Positions 17,473 to 26,145 of a stretch of DNA of 39,805 nt are shown piece after piece (position 1 is the stretch's first letter; each line of letters starts with the position of its first letter). The DNA is from Elusimicrobiota bacterium (GTDB lineage: Bacteria; Elusimicrobiota; Elusimicrobia; UBA1565; UBA9628): positions 1 to 39,805 of the forward strand of contig JACRDS010000110.1 of the NCBI GenBank assembly GCA_016212825.1, read 5' to 3'. The position numbers and the translations under genes were made by a program. Under the pieces are notes generated by a model. The model searched no databases and was not told where the DNA came from. It saw only the letters and a program-made list of their open reading frames with translations.

Positions 17473-19281
17473 CTATAGCCTCGCCAGCCGCCGCTGGATA
17501 TCAGCCCTGAGCGCCGCATCCTTCTTGGCGTCCAGAAGCGAGTTGTACCACGACAGCAGTCCACGCGCCACACGCCGCATATATATGTCGGGGGAACGGG
17601 GGTAGATGTCAGCAAGGGAGAGCCGCCCTATCGAGGTCTCATCGAGGAACCGTCGCGCCTTAGCCGCCGCAATCTGCGGCTTGGGCCGCTTGACCGAAGG
17701 AGAAACCAACACCCCGGATGGGGAGAGTCCCGGGAACTGTTGCGCCAAACTCAATGGGAAAACCGACTCGGAACAGAGTCTGCGATTCGGGTTGCGCCGC
17801 AGCCATTCCCGCCAATCAGTAGAAATCATCCCCGAGCCGTCCAGTGGCACATTCAGGTCCGGATATCGGCGCTTGAGTGCGTGGAGATACCGGGGAGATG
17901 AGAATAGGGGTGTCACTAAGAAGGCGCGATGCTCTGTCTGGTGCTGCACGTAGTCTAGATAATCCATCGCGAAGATCCCAGGCTCTGTCATCATGATGAT
18001 CAAGTCATCATGCCCGGAACTATTCAGAATATCCCGCCCATAGCGCAACTGGACGTCTCGACCCTTGAGGTTCACGGGGTTGGCGACGAACGGAAGCACA
18101 GCGGCGGCCATCAGGATCCATGCTGTCACTGGCTTGCTCCGCTGAGCAAGACCATCAACCCCGAAGCCAACTACGATGAAGACGGCCAACAACGGCAGAA
18201 GATAGAATCGGAGCGCGACTGTATGCACATAGGGCACGTCGAACAAAATAAGTTGCTGGCTGACCAACAGCAGGCATGCGGCTACCGAGACTCCCAGCCA
18301 AATCCCTACGAAGCCCAAAATCTGTCGTTGCCGTGAGGCAAGCCATATGGCGCCGATGAGCGCCAAACCCAACCCAGCCGAGCCCCCATCGAACCAAAGC
18401 GAGTCGGCCAACCATTTCGAATGTAGGACCAGCAGCTCTAGCTTGAAACCTCCACCAGAGCCGGCAACCGACTCGAACATCCCCCGGCCACCAGCCACGA
18501 CTCGCCAGGGGGCACCCAATTCCCGGCGCAGAAAGAGCCCCGATAGATCGCTCCAGGTCCGGATCCCCCAGGTGTTATAGACCGGCGGCGAGACATGGAG
18601 CCGGATTCCCAGGATGAGGTAAGGCAGCGTACAGCAGCCTATGACTCCGAGGCAGACGTAGAGAGCCTGGCGACCGCGCGGCAGGACCCCTTCACGCCAC
18701 AGCCAGAAAGCGATGGCAGGCAGGATCAATACATAGGTCGGATGATGACTGATCCCAAGCCCCAGGACTGCGGCCAAAGCGCTGAGGTCTCGTCTCCTTT
18801 TGGTCTGACCATACCGGACAGCGAGATGCGCGGACAGCACAGCCAAAAGGTTGTTGAGGGACCGCACCTCTGGGATCTCGGAATAATACCAGAAGAGCGG
18901 TGAGAACGCCGCCAAACCGGCGGAGGTCAGGGCGGCTGGGAGAGACAGTTTGAATCGGCGCATCAAAAGGAACAAGACCGCGGCGGCAGCCGCTTGGCAG
19001 ACCCCCGAGAACCAATTGACATTTCCTTCCGGCGTCCCAAAAGGGAGCTTGGAGAACAGGTGCCCCAACAGCGTGTAGAGCGGATAGCCCGGCGTATGCG
19101 AGACACCCCAGGTCAGGCAACTGACCACGTGTTCTGGGCTGTCCCCCCCGCCGAAAGAAAGGGAGCGGCCATGCCAATAGACCATGGCCAAGACGATGAA
19201 GATGGCCGAAGCCACCCACCGGTCGTTATTCCCGATCCCCGCTCTCTTCACCATGCTCCAGCCGCCGAGGGCATTCAACAT
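17473..19281 (-). CDS. DUF2723 (TMEM260-like) membrane protein
   Basis: 602 residues from the Met chosen at 19281. GGGDSPEHVVSCLTWGV followed by SHTPGYPLYTLLGHLF is the hallmark of DUF2723 proteins: an acidic loop after the first helix and the H-x-PGYPLY motif. About ten hydrophobic helices follow, then a soluble C-terminal region of about 180 residues. A human relative, TMEM260, is reported as a protein O-mannosyltransferase; by analogy this is a GT-C glycosyltransferase. The frame also opens at 19338, but that Met would lie 3 nt from a -10-like TATACA, so 19281 or 19254 is more likely. The gene has the lowest GC content of the window (one 60-base line counts to about 55 percent, against over 80 percent in the neighbouring gene), a sign of transfer. 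Confidence 0.85.
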   Translation of the reverse strand: MLNALGGWSMVKRAGIGNNDRWVASAIFIVLAMVYWHGRSLSFGGGDSPEHVVSCLTWGVSHTPGYPLYTLLGHLFSKLPFGTPEGNVNWFSGVCQAAAAAVLFLLMRRFKLSLPAALTSAGLAAFSPLFWYYSEIPEVRSLNNLLAVLSAHLAVRYGQTKRRRDLSALAAVLGLGISHHPTYVLILPAIAFWLWREGVLPRGRQALYVCLGVIGCCTLPYLILGIRLHVSPPVYNTWGIRTWSDLSGLFLRRELGAPWRVVAGGRGMFESVAGSGGGFKLELLVLHSKWLADSLWFDGGSAGLGLALIGAIWLASRQRQILGFVGIWLGVSVAACLLLVSQQLILFDVPYVHTVALRFYLLPLLAVFIVVGFGVDGLAQRSKPVTAWILMAAAVLPFVANPVNLKGRDVQLRYGRDILNSSGHDDLIIMMTEPGIFAMDYLDYVQHQTEHRAFLVTPLFSSPRYLHALKRRYPDLNVPLDGSGMISTDWREWLRRNPNRRLCSESVFPLSLAQQFPGLSPSGVLVSPSVKRPKPQIAAAKARRFLDETSIGRLSLADIYPRSPDIYMRRVARGLLSWYNSLLDAKKDAALRADIQRRLARL

Positions 19282-19341
19282 CTTTGCGAGAGGGCAATCA
19301 AACGAGGAGAGGGGTCGCCCTCTGGGCGCCTCGCGCATTCT

Positions 19342-19349
19342 TGTATAAT
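19342..19349. promoter_or_regulatory. Overlapping divergent -10 boxes
   Basis: TATAAT on the plus strand (19344-19349) ends 6 nt before the ATG at 19356. On the minus strand TATACA (19347-19342) faces the DUF2723 gene. The two hexamers share four base pairs, so the two promoters could not be used at once. No clear -35 is visible for either. Confidence 0.5.
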
Positions 19350-19355
19350 GCCCCC

Positions 19356-21044
19356 ATGGCGCGCCTCCTCACCGCCCTGGGCCTGGCCCTCTTCCTCTTC
19401 CTGGGCTGGTCCATGATCCGGGCCTCGGCTCCCACCTACGACGAGCCGGTCCACCTGGCCTCAGGCTACACGGCCCTGCGCGGCGCGACGCGCCTGCTCA
19501 ACGCCATGGACCACCCGCCCCTGGCCGAGATGTGGGCGGCGCTGCCCCTGCTGGCCCTGCGGCCCGCGGCGTTCTTCGAGCACCCGGACTGGCGCGCCGG
19601 CCGCATCTACAACTACTCCGACTTCTTCCTCTACAAGAACCGCGTGGACCCGGAGCGCCTGCTCGACACGGCGCGGACCTGGTGCCTGTTCTCCTGGGGC
19701 CTGCTGCTGGCCTGGGGCGTCCTGAGCTGGGCGCGCCGGTTCGAAGGCGAGGCGGGCGCCGCCGCCGCCGCCCTGTGCCTGGGGCTGTGCCCGCCGCTCT
19801 TCTCCAACGCGGCCCTGGTCACCACGGACATGGGCGCCGCGGTCTTCTTCTTCCTGACCTTCCAGCTTCTGCGCGAGAGCCGGCGCACCCCGCTGCGCTG
19901 GTTCGGCGCGGGCGCCTGCCTGGGCGCCGCCGTGGCCTGCAAATTCAGCATGTTCGTCCTGCCGTTCTTCGTCGCGGCCATGCTCCTGGCGGAGTGGCGT
20001 CTGCGCGTCATGGCCGGCCAGAAGAAGGAGAGCTTCCCGGTCGCCGGGTCCGTCGGGATGCTGCTGGCCGCGGCGTTCGTGCTCGCCGCCGCCTACCGGT
20101 TCTGGGACGGGAGGCTCTATTTCCAGGGCCTGGGCCAGACCCTGGCGCGGCTCGGCGCGGGACGCCCGTCCTTCTTCTTCGGGTCCCACACCCTGACCGG
20201 CACGGCCCTCTATTTCCCGGCCGCCCTGGCGGTCAAGACCCCCCTGCCCCTGCTCCTGGCGGCCGCGGTGGGAGGCTGGGCCCTGTGGCGGCGCACGGGC
20301 AGCGCGAGCCTCCAGCCGACCGGAGTGGAGCGCTTCCTGGAGCTGAGCTGGCTGGCCGCCCCGCCCGCCGTCTATCTCCTCCTGGCCTGCTCCTCCAAGA
20401 CCCAGATCGGCTACCGCCACATCCTGCCCGTCTACCCCTTCCTGGCCGTGGCCGCGGCCGTGGGCCTGGGCTGGGCCTGGCGGCAGGCCCGGGGCAGGCC
20501 GGCGGCCGTCCTGCTCTGCGCCTGGCTGGCGGCTTCCGTGCTGCGCTGCCATCCGGACTACCTGGCCTACTTCAACGAGGCTGCGGGAGGGCCGGACCGC
20601 GGCTACCGGTGCCTGGTGGACTCGAACCTGGACTGGGGCCAGGGCCTCAAGCCCCTGGCCGCGGCCCTGCGCCGCATGGGCAACCCCCCGGTGTTCCTCT
20701 GCTATTTCGGCGTGGCCGACCCGTCCTACTACGGGATGCGCTACGCCCCGCTGGGCCCCGTCACCAACGTGGACCGGCGCGAGGGCGTGGTCAGGCCCGC
20801 GGGCTCCGACCGCGTGCTCCTGGCCGTCTCCGCGACCAACCTGCAGGCCGCCTACTACGCGGACCACGCCCTCTTCGACTGGCTCAAGGCGCGGCGTCCC
20901 CTGCTGGCCGCCGGCCGCTCCATCTTCCTCTACGACCTGACCGACGACGCTCAGGCCGTCCTGCGGCTGGCCGGGCTCGCGGAAGCGGCCGGGGACCCGG
21001 CCGCGGCGCTCTGGCTGCGCAGGAGACATGTCGCTGCTGGTTGA
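19356..21044 (+). CDS. GT-C family membrane glycosyltransferase
   Basis: 562 residues with roughly ten membrane helices. After the first helix comes APTYDEPVHLASGY (Asp29-Glu30), the metal/donor-binding acidic pair of the PMT/GT39-like fold. A soluble tail of about 130 residues contains DSNLDWGQGLKPL, a motif I associate with this subfamily of mannosyltransferase-like proteins. The start at ATG 19356 gives a proper first membrane helix (LLTALGLALFLFLGWSM), and a TATAAT 6 nt upstream argues for a leaderless message; there is no ribosome site. The composition is again very GC-rich, unlike the divergent neighbour. The 3' end overlaps the next gene by 17 nt. Acceptor and sugar are unknown. Confidence 0.85.
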   Translation: MARLLTALGLALFLFLGWSMIRASAPTYDEPVHLASGYTALRGATRLLNAMDHPPLAEMWAALPLLALRPAAFFEHPDWRAGRIYNYSDFFLYKNRVDPERLLDTARTWCLFSWGLLLAWGVLSWARRFEGEAGAAAAALCLGLCPPLFSNAALVTTDMGAAVFFFLTFQLLRESRRTPLRWFGAGACLGAAVACKFSMFVLPFFVAAMLLAEWRLRVMAGQKKESFPVAGSVGMLLAAAFVLAAAYRFWDGRLYFQGLGQTLARLGAGRPSFFFGSHTLTGTALYFPAALAVKTPLPLLLAAAVGGWALWRRTGSASLQPTGVERFLELSWLAAPPAVYLLLACSSKTQIGYRHILPVYPFLAVAAAVGLGWAWRQARGRPAAVLLCAWLAASVLRCHPDYLAYFNEAAGGPDRGYRCLVDSNLDWGQGLKPLAAALRRMGNPPVFLCYFGVADPSYYGMRYAPLGPVTNVDRREGVVRPAGSDRVLLAVSATNLQAAYYADHALFDWLKARRPLLAAGRSIFLYDLTDDAQAVLRLAGLAEAAGDPAAALWLRRRHVAAG

Positions 21045-24000
21045 GCGCGCGCGGACCTGGCGCCGGCAGCGCGGCCAGGCCCTGGTCCAGGAAGGCGGCG
21101 GCCGGCTGCTGTGCGCCGGCCTGGCCGCGCTGAGCGTCGCGCTCTGGTGCGACGAGCTCCTCCTCCTGCCCCAGCCTCTGCGCCTGGCGGCCGCTCTGGC
21201 CGGCGCCGCGGCCGCTCTGGCCGGCGCCTGGGCCCTCTGCTGGCGCCCCTGGCGGGGCAACGCCTGGCCGGTGGTGCTCGACGAGGCGGCGCGGGAGTTC
21301 CCGCAGCTGCGCCTGCATCTGAGGCCGGCCTGGGAGCTGCGCGAGGCCCGCGAGGGCCACACCTCCGCCCGGCTGGCGCAGGCGCATCTGGCGGACACCG
21401 AGGCGCTCATCGCCGGGCTTCCGGACCGGCCGGCCTTCCGCTGGCGCCCTTCGCCGCTGCTGCGCCGCGCCGCGGTCCTGGCCGCCGCCGCGGTCCTCAC
21501 CTGGCCCTGGCTGAGCCGGGCGACCTGGGAGCGCGTGCTCAGGCCGTGGCGCGACGTCCCTCTGGAGAGGTTCCTGACCGTCGGGCCCGGCGACGCGGCC
21601 TGGAGCCTGGGGCAGGGCGCGGAACTCTCCGTTCGCCTCACGGATGGAAAGGGAGGGCCGCGCCGCATCGCGGAGACGAGGCTCTGGCTCAGGACCACCG
21701 GGGCCTGGATCGAGGCGCCGTGGGAGAGGCAGTCCCCGGAAAGGGCGTCCTTCACGGTCTCCTCCGTGACCGAGCCCCTGCAGTACCGGGTCTCCTGGAA
21801 GGGGCTGCGCAGCCGCGTTTACCGCCTCCAGCCCGAATCCGCGCCCCAGCTGGAATCCCTGCAGGCCCGGCTCTCGGGGCAGGCCGCGGCCGTGTCCGTG
21901 ACCGGCGCCGAGCCTCTGGCCGCGCGGCGGGGGACCTGGGTGCGCCTCCAGGGGCGGCCTAACCAGGCGCTGGCCCGGGCGGAGCTGCGCGCTTCCTTCC
22001 TGCCCGCGCCGCTCCCCCTGCAGTGCGCGTCCGGCGGCTGCGAGGTCGGCTTCCTGGCGCGGGAGGACGGCTCCTTCCAGTTCCTCCTCGAATCAGTGGA
22101 CGGGCGCCGGGACCCCTCGCCGGTCGTCTTCTCCCTGCGCGCGGTCCCGGACGCGCCGCCTTCGGCCCAGTTGCTCTCCCCGGTTCAGCCCGTGCAGGCG
22201 GATTCCGCGGGCTCGCTGCCGGTGGCCTACGCGGCGCGCGACGACTCGGCCCTGACCAGCGTCTCCCTGCTCATCCAGGCCCCGGGACAGCCTCCCCAGG
22301 AGCGTCTTCTCCAGCGTTTCGGCCGGGACGCCCCTCAGGAGCTCGTGGGGGACCATCCCTGGCCGCTCACCGGCCTGCCTCTCGGAGCCAGGGTCGCCTT
22401 CCGCGTCAAGGCCTGCGACGACGCGGTCCCGCCCCAGTGCGCGGCCTCGGAGCCGGGCTCCGTGGAGATCGTGGACTTCGAGGCGGGGCACCGCGAGACC
22501 CGGCGCCGCTGGCGGCAGGCCGAGGACCTGCTGGGCCGGCTGGCCGGCCGGGAGGAGCGCCTGCGCGACCTCTACGCCTCGGGAGACCTGGCCCAGGCCC
22601 GCCGGGAGCTCCCCGGCCTGCCCGAGGACTGGAAGTCGGCCGCGGAGGCGGCCCGGCGCCTGGCGCGCGCCATGGAGGCCGACGCCTACGCCAACCCCGG
22701 CCTGCGCGACGAGCTCTCGGCGCTGGCCGGCCGGGTCGAGGAGTCCGCGGGGCTGGAGCTCTCCGAGGCCCTGGCCGCGGACCGCGGCAACGACGCCTCC
22801 GCGGCGCGCCGGCGCCATGAGCGCCTGGCGGGCGCCGCGCGCCGCGCGCAGAAGCTCCTGGAGCAGAGGCGGCCCCTGCAGGAGCTGCAGGATTTCTACA
22901 TGCAGGCCGGCCGCATGGGACAGGAGGGCGAGGAGCTCGCCTCGGCCCTGGAGAAGCTCGCCGGGACGCGGAAGGGCGGCGCGCCGCCGGAGGCCCTGGG
23001 GCAGGTCCAGGAGACGCTCAAGCGCCTGCAGGAGCGCATGGCCTCCCTGCAGAAGGCCATCGAGGCCCTGCCGCAGGCCAAGCCCGGCGGCGCGGAGGAG
23101 TCGGCCCGGCGCGGCTACTCCATGCCCCTGCTCGCGGCCCAGACCTCGGCCGACGCCCTGCAGGCGGCCCTGCGCGCGGGCGATTACGCCCTGGCTTCGG
23201 CCATCGCCCAGGAGATGGCGCAGCAGCTGGCGGCCGTCGAGGCCGCGGTGACCGCGGCCGCCGCCTCCGCGGCGGGAGGCGCCGCGCCGCGGCAGGGCGC
23301 CGAGCGCTTGGAGAAGCTGCAGGCCCGCTGGGCGCAGCTCGTGGAGGGGCAGACCCGCCTGGTGGAGGCGAGCCAGGGCCTGGAGGAGAAGCGCCGCGGG
23401 CGGTTCGTGGCGGCGCAGAAGGACCTGCTCGCCCGCCTGGCGCGGGAGGAGTCGGTGCTGCTGTCCTCGGCCGCGGCCTACGGGAAGAGCTTCCCGGCGG
23501 ACGCCCTGTCCCTGATGACGGCCCTGCAAGAGGAGCTCGCCTCGGGCCGCGCCGGCCGGGCCGCGGACCTGGTGCACGGCGCCGCCTCCGCCATGCGCGC
23601 CTCGGCCCGGCGCTCGGCTCCGGGGTCCCGCCACGGCGAGGCCATGGCCGCCTTCGCCTCGGCGCAGGAGGAGATCGGCCGGCGACTGGTCGAGGCGCCG
23701 ATGCAGCCGCCCCCCGGGACCCCGGACGAGCAGACCCGGGTCGCGGCGCAGGGCCAGGCCGAGGTCCGGGGCAGGACCGCGGCCCTGCAGAGGGACCTGG
23801 AGGTCCTGGCCGAGGAGCTCGGCGCCGCGCCGCCCAAGGCCGCGGCCCGGCTGGAGGCGGCGCAGGAGGAGCAGGGCCTGGCCGAGGCGGATCTCGGGAA
23901 AGGGGACACGGCATCGGCGCTGGGGCACCAGGAGAAGGCCCTGGAGCAGCTGGAGCAGGGCGGGCAGGACATGAAGAACGCGGCCGCGTCCCAGCAGCAG

Positions 24001-24225
24001 ATCGAACTCGGCATCGGGGCGGGCTTCTCCCAGCCGGCCGGCGGCGTGCGCTCGGCTCCGGGCGGCGGCCTGGGGGCGCGCTTGGAGCCGGTGCCCCGGC
24101 CCCGGGCGCGGGACTACCTGCCGCCCCGGGAGCTGCGCGAGGAGCTCGAGCGCTCCCTGCGCGAGCGGCGCCCCGCCGCCTACGACCCGGTCATCAAGGA
24201 GTACTTCAAGCGCATCTCCCAGTGA
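21028..24225 (+). CDS. Large membrane-anchored coiled-coil protein (DUF4175-like)
   Basis: 1065 residues. Two membrane helices at about 27-46 and 50-71 and a third at about 144-161 anchor the N-terminus. Residues 170-490 look like a beta-rich extracytoplasmic part with Ig-like stretches (FTVGSPGDAA-type and PDAPPSAQLLSPVQ segments). From residue 490 on, the protein is Ala/Glu/Arg/Gln-rich and predicted coiled coil, ending in AAYDPVIKEYFKRISQ. This architecture and the end motif match large proteins often labelled DUF4175 or low-complexity proteins; the function is not known to me, and such genes often sit near MoxR/VWA operons. The gene overlaps the upstream glycosyltransferase by 17 nt; AGGAG lies close to the ATG. 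The very biased composition makes the coiled-coil prediction by eye uncertain. Confidence 0.8.
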   Translation: MSLLVERARTWRRQRGQALVQEGGGRLLCAGLAALSVALWCDELLLLPQPLRLAAALAGAAAALAGAWALCWRPWRGNAWPVVLDEAAREFPQLRLHLRPAWELREAREGHTSARLAQAHLADTEALIAGLPDRPAFRWRPSPLLRRAAVLAAAAVLTWPWLSRATWERVLRPWRDVPLERFLTVGPGDAAWSLGQGAELSVRLTDGKGGPRRIAETRLWLRTTGAWIEAPWERQSPERASFTVSSVTEPLQYRVSWKGLRSRVYRLQPESAPQLESLQARLSGQAAAVSVTGAEPLAARRGTWVRLQGRPNQALARAELRASFLPAPLPLQCASGGCEVGFLAREDGSFQFLLESVDGRRDPSPVVFSLRAVPDAPPSAQLLSPVQPVQADSAGSLPVAYAARDDSALTSVSLLIQAPGQPPQERLLQRFGRDAPQELVGDHPWPLTGLPLGARVAFRVKACDDAVPPQCAASEPGSVEIVDFEAGHRETRRRWRQAEDLLGRLAGREERLRDLYASGDLAQARRELPGLPEDWKSAAEAARRLARAMEADAYANPGLRDELSALAGRVEESAGLELSEALAADRGNDASAARRRHERLAGAARRAQKLLEQRRPLQELQDFYMQAGRMGQEGEELASALEKLAGTRKGGAPPEALGQVQETLKRLQERMASLQKAIEALPQAKPGGAEESARRGYSMPLLAAQTSADALQAALRAGDYALASAIAQEMAQQLAAVEAAVTAAAASAAGGAAPRQGAERLEKLQARWAQLVEGQTRLVEASQGLEEKRRGRFVAAQKDLLARLAREESVLLSSAAAYGKSFPADALSLMTALQEELASGRAGRAADLVHGAASAMRASARRSAPGSRHGEAMAAFASAQEEIGRRLVEAPMQPPPGTPDEQTRVAAQGQAEVRGRTAALQRDLEVLAEELGAAPPKAAARLEAAQEEQGLAEADLGKGDTASALGHQEKALEQLEQGGQDMKNAAASQQQIELGIGAGFSQPAGGVRSAPGGGLGARLEPVPRPRARDYLPPRELREELERSLRERRPAAYDPVIKEYFKRISQ

Positions 24226-24247
24226 CCCCGGCCCAGGCGCTAAGAGC

Positions 24248-24253
24248 TATAAT
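24248..24253 (+). promoter_or_regulatory. Consensus -10 box for the CpXC gene
   Basis: TATAAT ends exactly 6 nt before the ATG at 24260, predicting a leaderless mRNA. No ribosome site lies in the 6-nt gap (ATCGCC). Confidence 0.55.
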
Positions 24254-24259
24254 ATCGCC

Positions 24260-24913
24260 ATGTCCATCAAGGGCGTCCTCGAGACGAGCTGCCCCAAAGG
24301 CTGCGAGCCCTTCGAGGCCGAGTTCTGGAGCTTCATCCACGGCGGCAAGAGCCCGGAACTGCGCGAGCTGGTGGCGGCCAAGGAGTGCAACTTGGTCGCC
24401 TGCCCCGGCTGCCAAGGGGTCTTCTTCGTGCCCGCGCCCTACATCTATTTCGAGCCGGCCGAGGACATCCTGGCCTTCGTCTTCCCGGAGTCCTTCCGCG
24501 CCGAGGAAGAGCGCTGGCGCCGGAAGATGCACGATGATTTCATCGGCCTGCGCAAGGCTCTGGGCGGCAAGATGCCCCTGGACATGGAGCCGGAGCTCTT
24601 CTTCGGCCTCGACAGCATCGCGGACCTGCTCAACAGCGAGACCTACCGTTCCGAGGAGCGCGAGGTGATGGAGGCGGTGGCCGGCGAGCTCGGCCTCTCC
24701 GTCTACCGCATCCACCCCGGCTTCGCCCGGCGCCAGGGCCTGCCCGCCTCCCTGCCTTTCGCCCCGGCCAAGGGCGAAGGCGTCACGCGCGCCAACCTCA
24801 TCGCCGGCTTGGAGAAGCTGCTCGCGGCCAACGACCGGCTCAGCGCCTACCAGGACTGCCTCGTCGCCCTGCGCGCCGCGGCGGACTCTCCCCTGCCGCC
24901 CTCTCGAGCCTGA
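24260..24913 (+). CDS. CpXC-domain protein
   Basis: 217 residues. The first 90 residues contain a Cys pair (Cys11, Cys15) and CPGC (Cys48-Cys51), with the intervening pattern SPELRELVAAKECN and the following FFVPAPYIYFEPAEDILAFVFPE. This matches the CpXC domain, a predicted zinc-binding domain of unknown function often found in bacterial proteins with diverse tails. The C-terminal 110 residues are helical and unassigned. The first Cys pair reads CPKGC rather than CPxC, one residue wider than usual. The stop codon overlaps the start of the CCA-adding enzyme (TGATG), so the two are translationally coupled. Confidence 0.75.
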   Translation: MSIKGVLETSCPKGCEPFEAEFWSFIHGGKSPELRELVAAKECNLVACPGCQGVFFVPAPYIYFEPAEDILAFVFPESFRAEEERWRRKMHDDFIGLRKALGGKMPLDMEPELFFGLDSIADLLNSETYRSEEREVMEAVAGELGLSVYRIHPGFARRQGLPASLPFAPAKGEGVTRANLIAGLEKLLAANDRLSAYQDCLVALRAAADSPLPPSRA

Positions 24914-26028
24914 TGAAGGCGCCGCGCATCCCGCCCAGGACGCTGGCGATCCTGAAGCCCTTGGCCGAGGCCGCGCGGCGCGAGGGCCTGCCGCTCTACG
25001 CGGTCGGGGGCTGCGTGCGGGACTGGCTCCTCGGCCGCAAGGACGTCCCGGACCTCGACCTCGTGGCCGAGGGCGATCCCGCCGGCATCGCCGGAGCGGC
25101 GGCCCGGCTCTTGGGCGGCAAGGCCGAGGCCTTCGGCGCCTTCGGCACCCTGCGCGTCAAGGGCGAGGCCCTGCGCGCGGACTTCGCGGCGGCGCGCCGG
25201 GAGGAGTACCCCGAGCCGGCCGCCCTGCCCAAGGTCAGTCCCGCGCCTCTGGAGCGCGACCTCTTCCGCCGGGACTTCACCATCAACGCCATGGCCCTGC
25301 GCCTGGAGCCCGAAGGCGCGGGGGAGTTGGTGGATCCCTACGGCGGGCTGCGCGACCTCGAGGCCGGGACCCTGCGCGTCCTGCATCCGGCGAGCTTCCG
25401 CGACGACCCCACGCGGGTCTTCCGCGCCGCGCGCTTCCTCTGCCGGCTGGGGCTCAAGCCTGCTCCCGGCCTGCGCGCCATGGCTCGCGAATCCCTCTTG
25501 CGGGGCATCGCGGCGAAGCTCTCCCGCCATCGCGTGGCGCAGGAGTTCCTGCGCATCCTGGCCGAGGACCGGCCGGAGCCGCCCCTGCGCCTGCTGCGCT
25601 CCTGGGGCTACTTGGACCTGGTCCATCCGCGCCTGCCGGTCAGGGTGCGCGGCAAGAGTGCGGAAGAGAGGATCTTCTCCCTGGCTCTGGCCTTGGGCAA
25701 GAAAGGGGAGTCATTCCTGGGTTCCCTGCCCGTGGAGCACGCGATGGCCCGGCGCGTCCGGGAGGCGCTGAGCCTCTGCCGGCAGAAGGCGTCTCCGCGG
25801 ACCGTTTTGGAGCCCGAGGTCCGCAGCCTCGCGGCGCTGGCCTTCCCGCGGCTGCCGGCGGCCGCGCTGAAGCCTCTGTTCCTGAAGGGCGCTGACCTTC
25901 ACGCCGCGGGCCTCACGCCGGGCCCGTCCTTCAGCGCCGTGCTCGACGAGGCGGCGCGCTCCCAGTGGTCAGGGCGGATCGCGTCCCGCGCCCAAGCCAT
26001 GAAATGGCTGAGCCGGGCAACCTGCTGA
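24913..26028 (+). CDS. CCA-adding tRNA nucleotidyltransferase / poly(A) polymerase family
   Basis: 371 residues of a class II nucleotidyltransferase. Motifs: VGGCVRDWLLGR (31-42), the catalytic Asp pair in DLDLV (47-51), ERDLFRRDFTINAMAL (115-129), DPYGGLRDLEAG (141-152) and RDDPTRVFRAARF (163-175), which together define the PolyA_pol head and neck. It adds or repairs the 3' CCA of tRNAs using CTP and ATP, in the cytoplasm. The C-terminal part is short and there is no clear HD domain. A-adding-only or poly(A) polymerase roles cannot be excluded, as bacterial members are hard to separate by sequence. It starts on the last base of the CpXC gene stop. Confidence 0.93.
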   Translation: MKAPRIPPRTLAILKPLAEAARREGLPLYAVGGCVRDWLLGRKDVPDLDLVAEGDPAGIAGAAARLLGGKAEAFGAFGTLRVKGEALRADFAAARREEYPEPAALPKVSPAPLERDLFRRDFTINAMALRLEPEGAGELVDPYGGLRDLEAGTLRVLHPASFRDDPTRVFRAARFLCRLGLKPAPGLRAMARESLLRGIAAKLSRHRVAQEFLRILAEDRPEPPLRLLRSWGYLDLVHPRLPVRVRGKSAEERIFSLALALGKKGESFLGSLPVEHAMARRVREALSLCRQKASPRTVLEPEVRSLAALAFPRLPAAALKPLFLKGADLHAAGLTPGPSFSAVLDEAARSQWSGRIASRAQAMKWLSRATC

Positions 26029-26074
26029 CGTCCCTTCCTGGGCACCGGCTGCGCACTGAGCCACGTCCGCTAGC

Positions 26075-26103
26075 TTGCCATCCGGTACCATTATTACTAT
26101 GCT
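26075..26103 (+). promoter_or_regulatory. Sigma70-type promoter for the TPR lipoprotein
   Basis: TTGCCA (26075-26080) and TATGCT (26098-26103) are 17 nt apart. Transcription would start near 26110, leaving a leader of about 36 nt with GGAGG at 26133-26137 before the ATG at 26146. Confidence 0.6.
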
Positions 26104-26145
26104 CTGGCGGCCGCTGCCCAGTATCGCAGCACGGAGGAGCCCATC

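Noticed and set aside
19461-21755. A 764-codon minus-strand open frame
   Set aside because: Antisense to the GT-C gene and the coiled-coil protein; composition typical of a shadow frame (Gln/Gly/Arg/Ala-rich).
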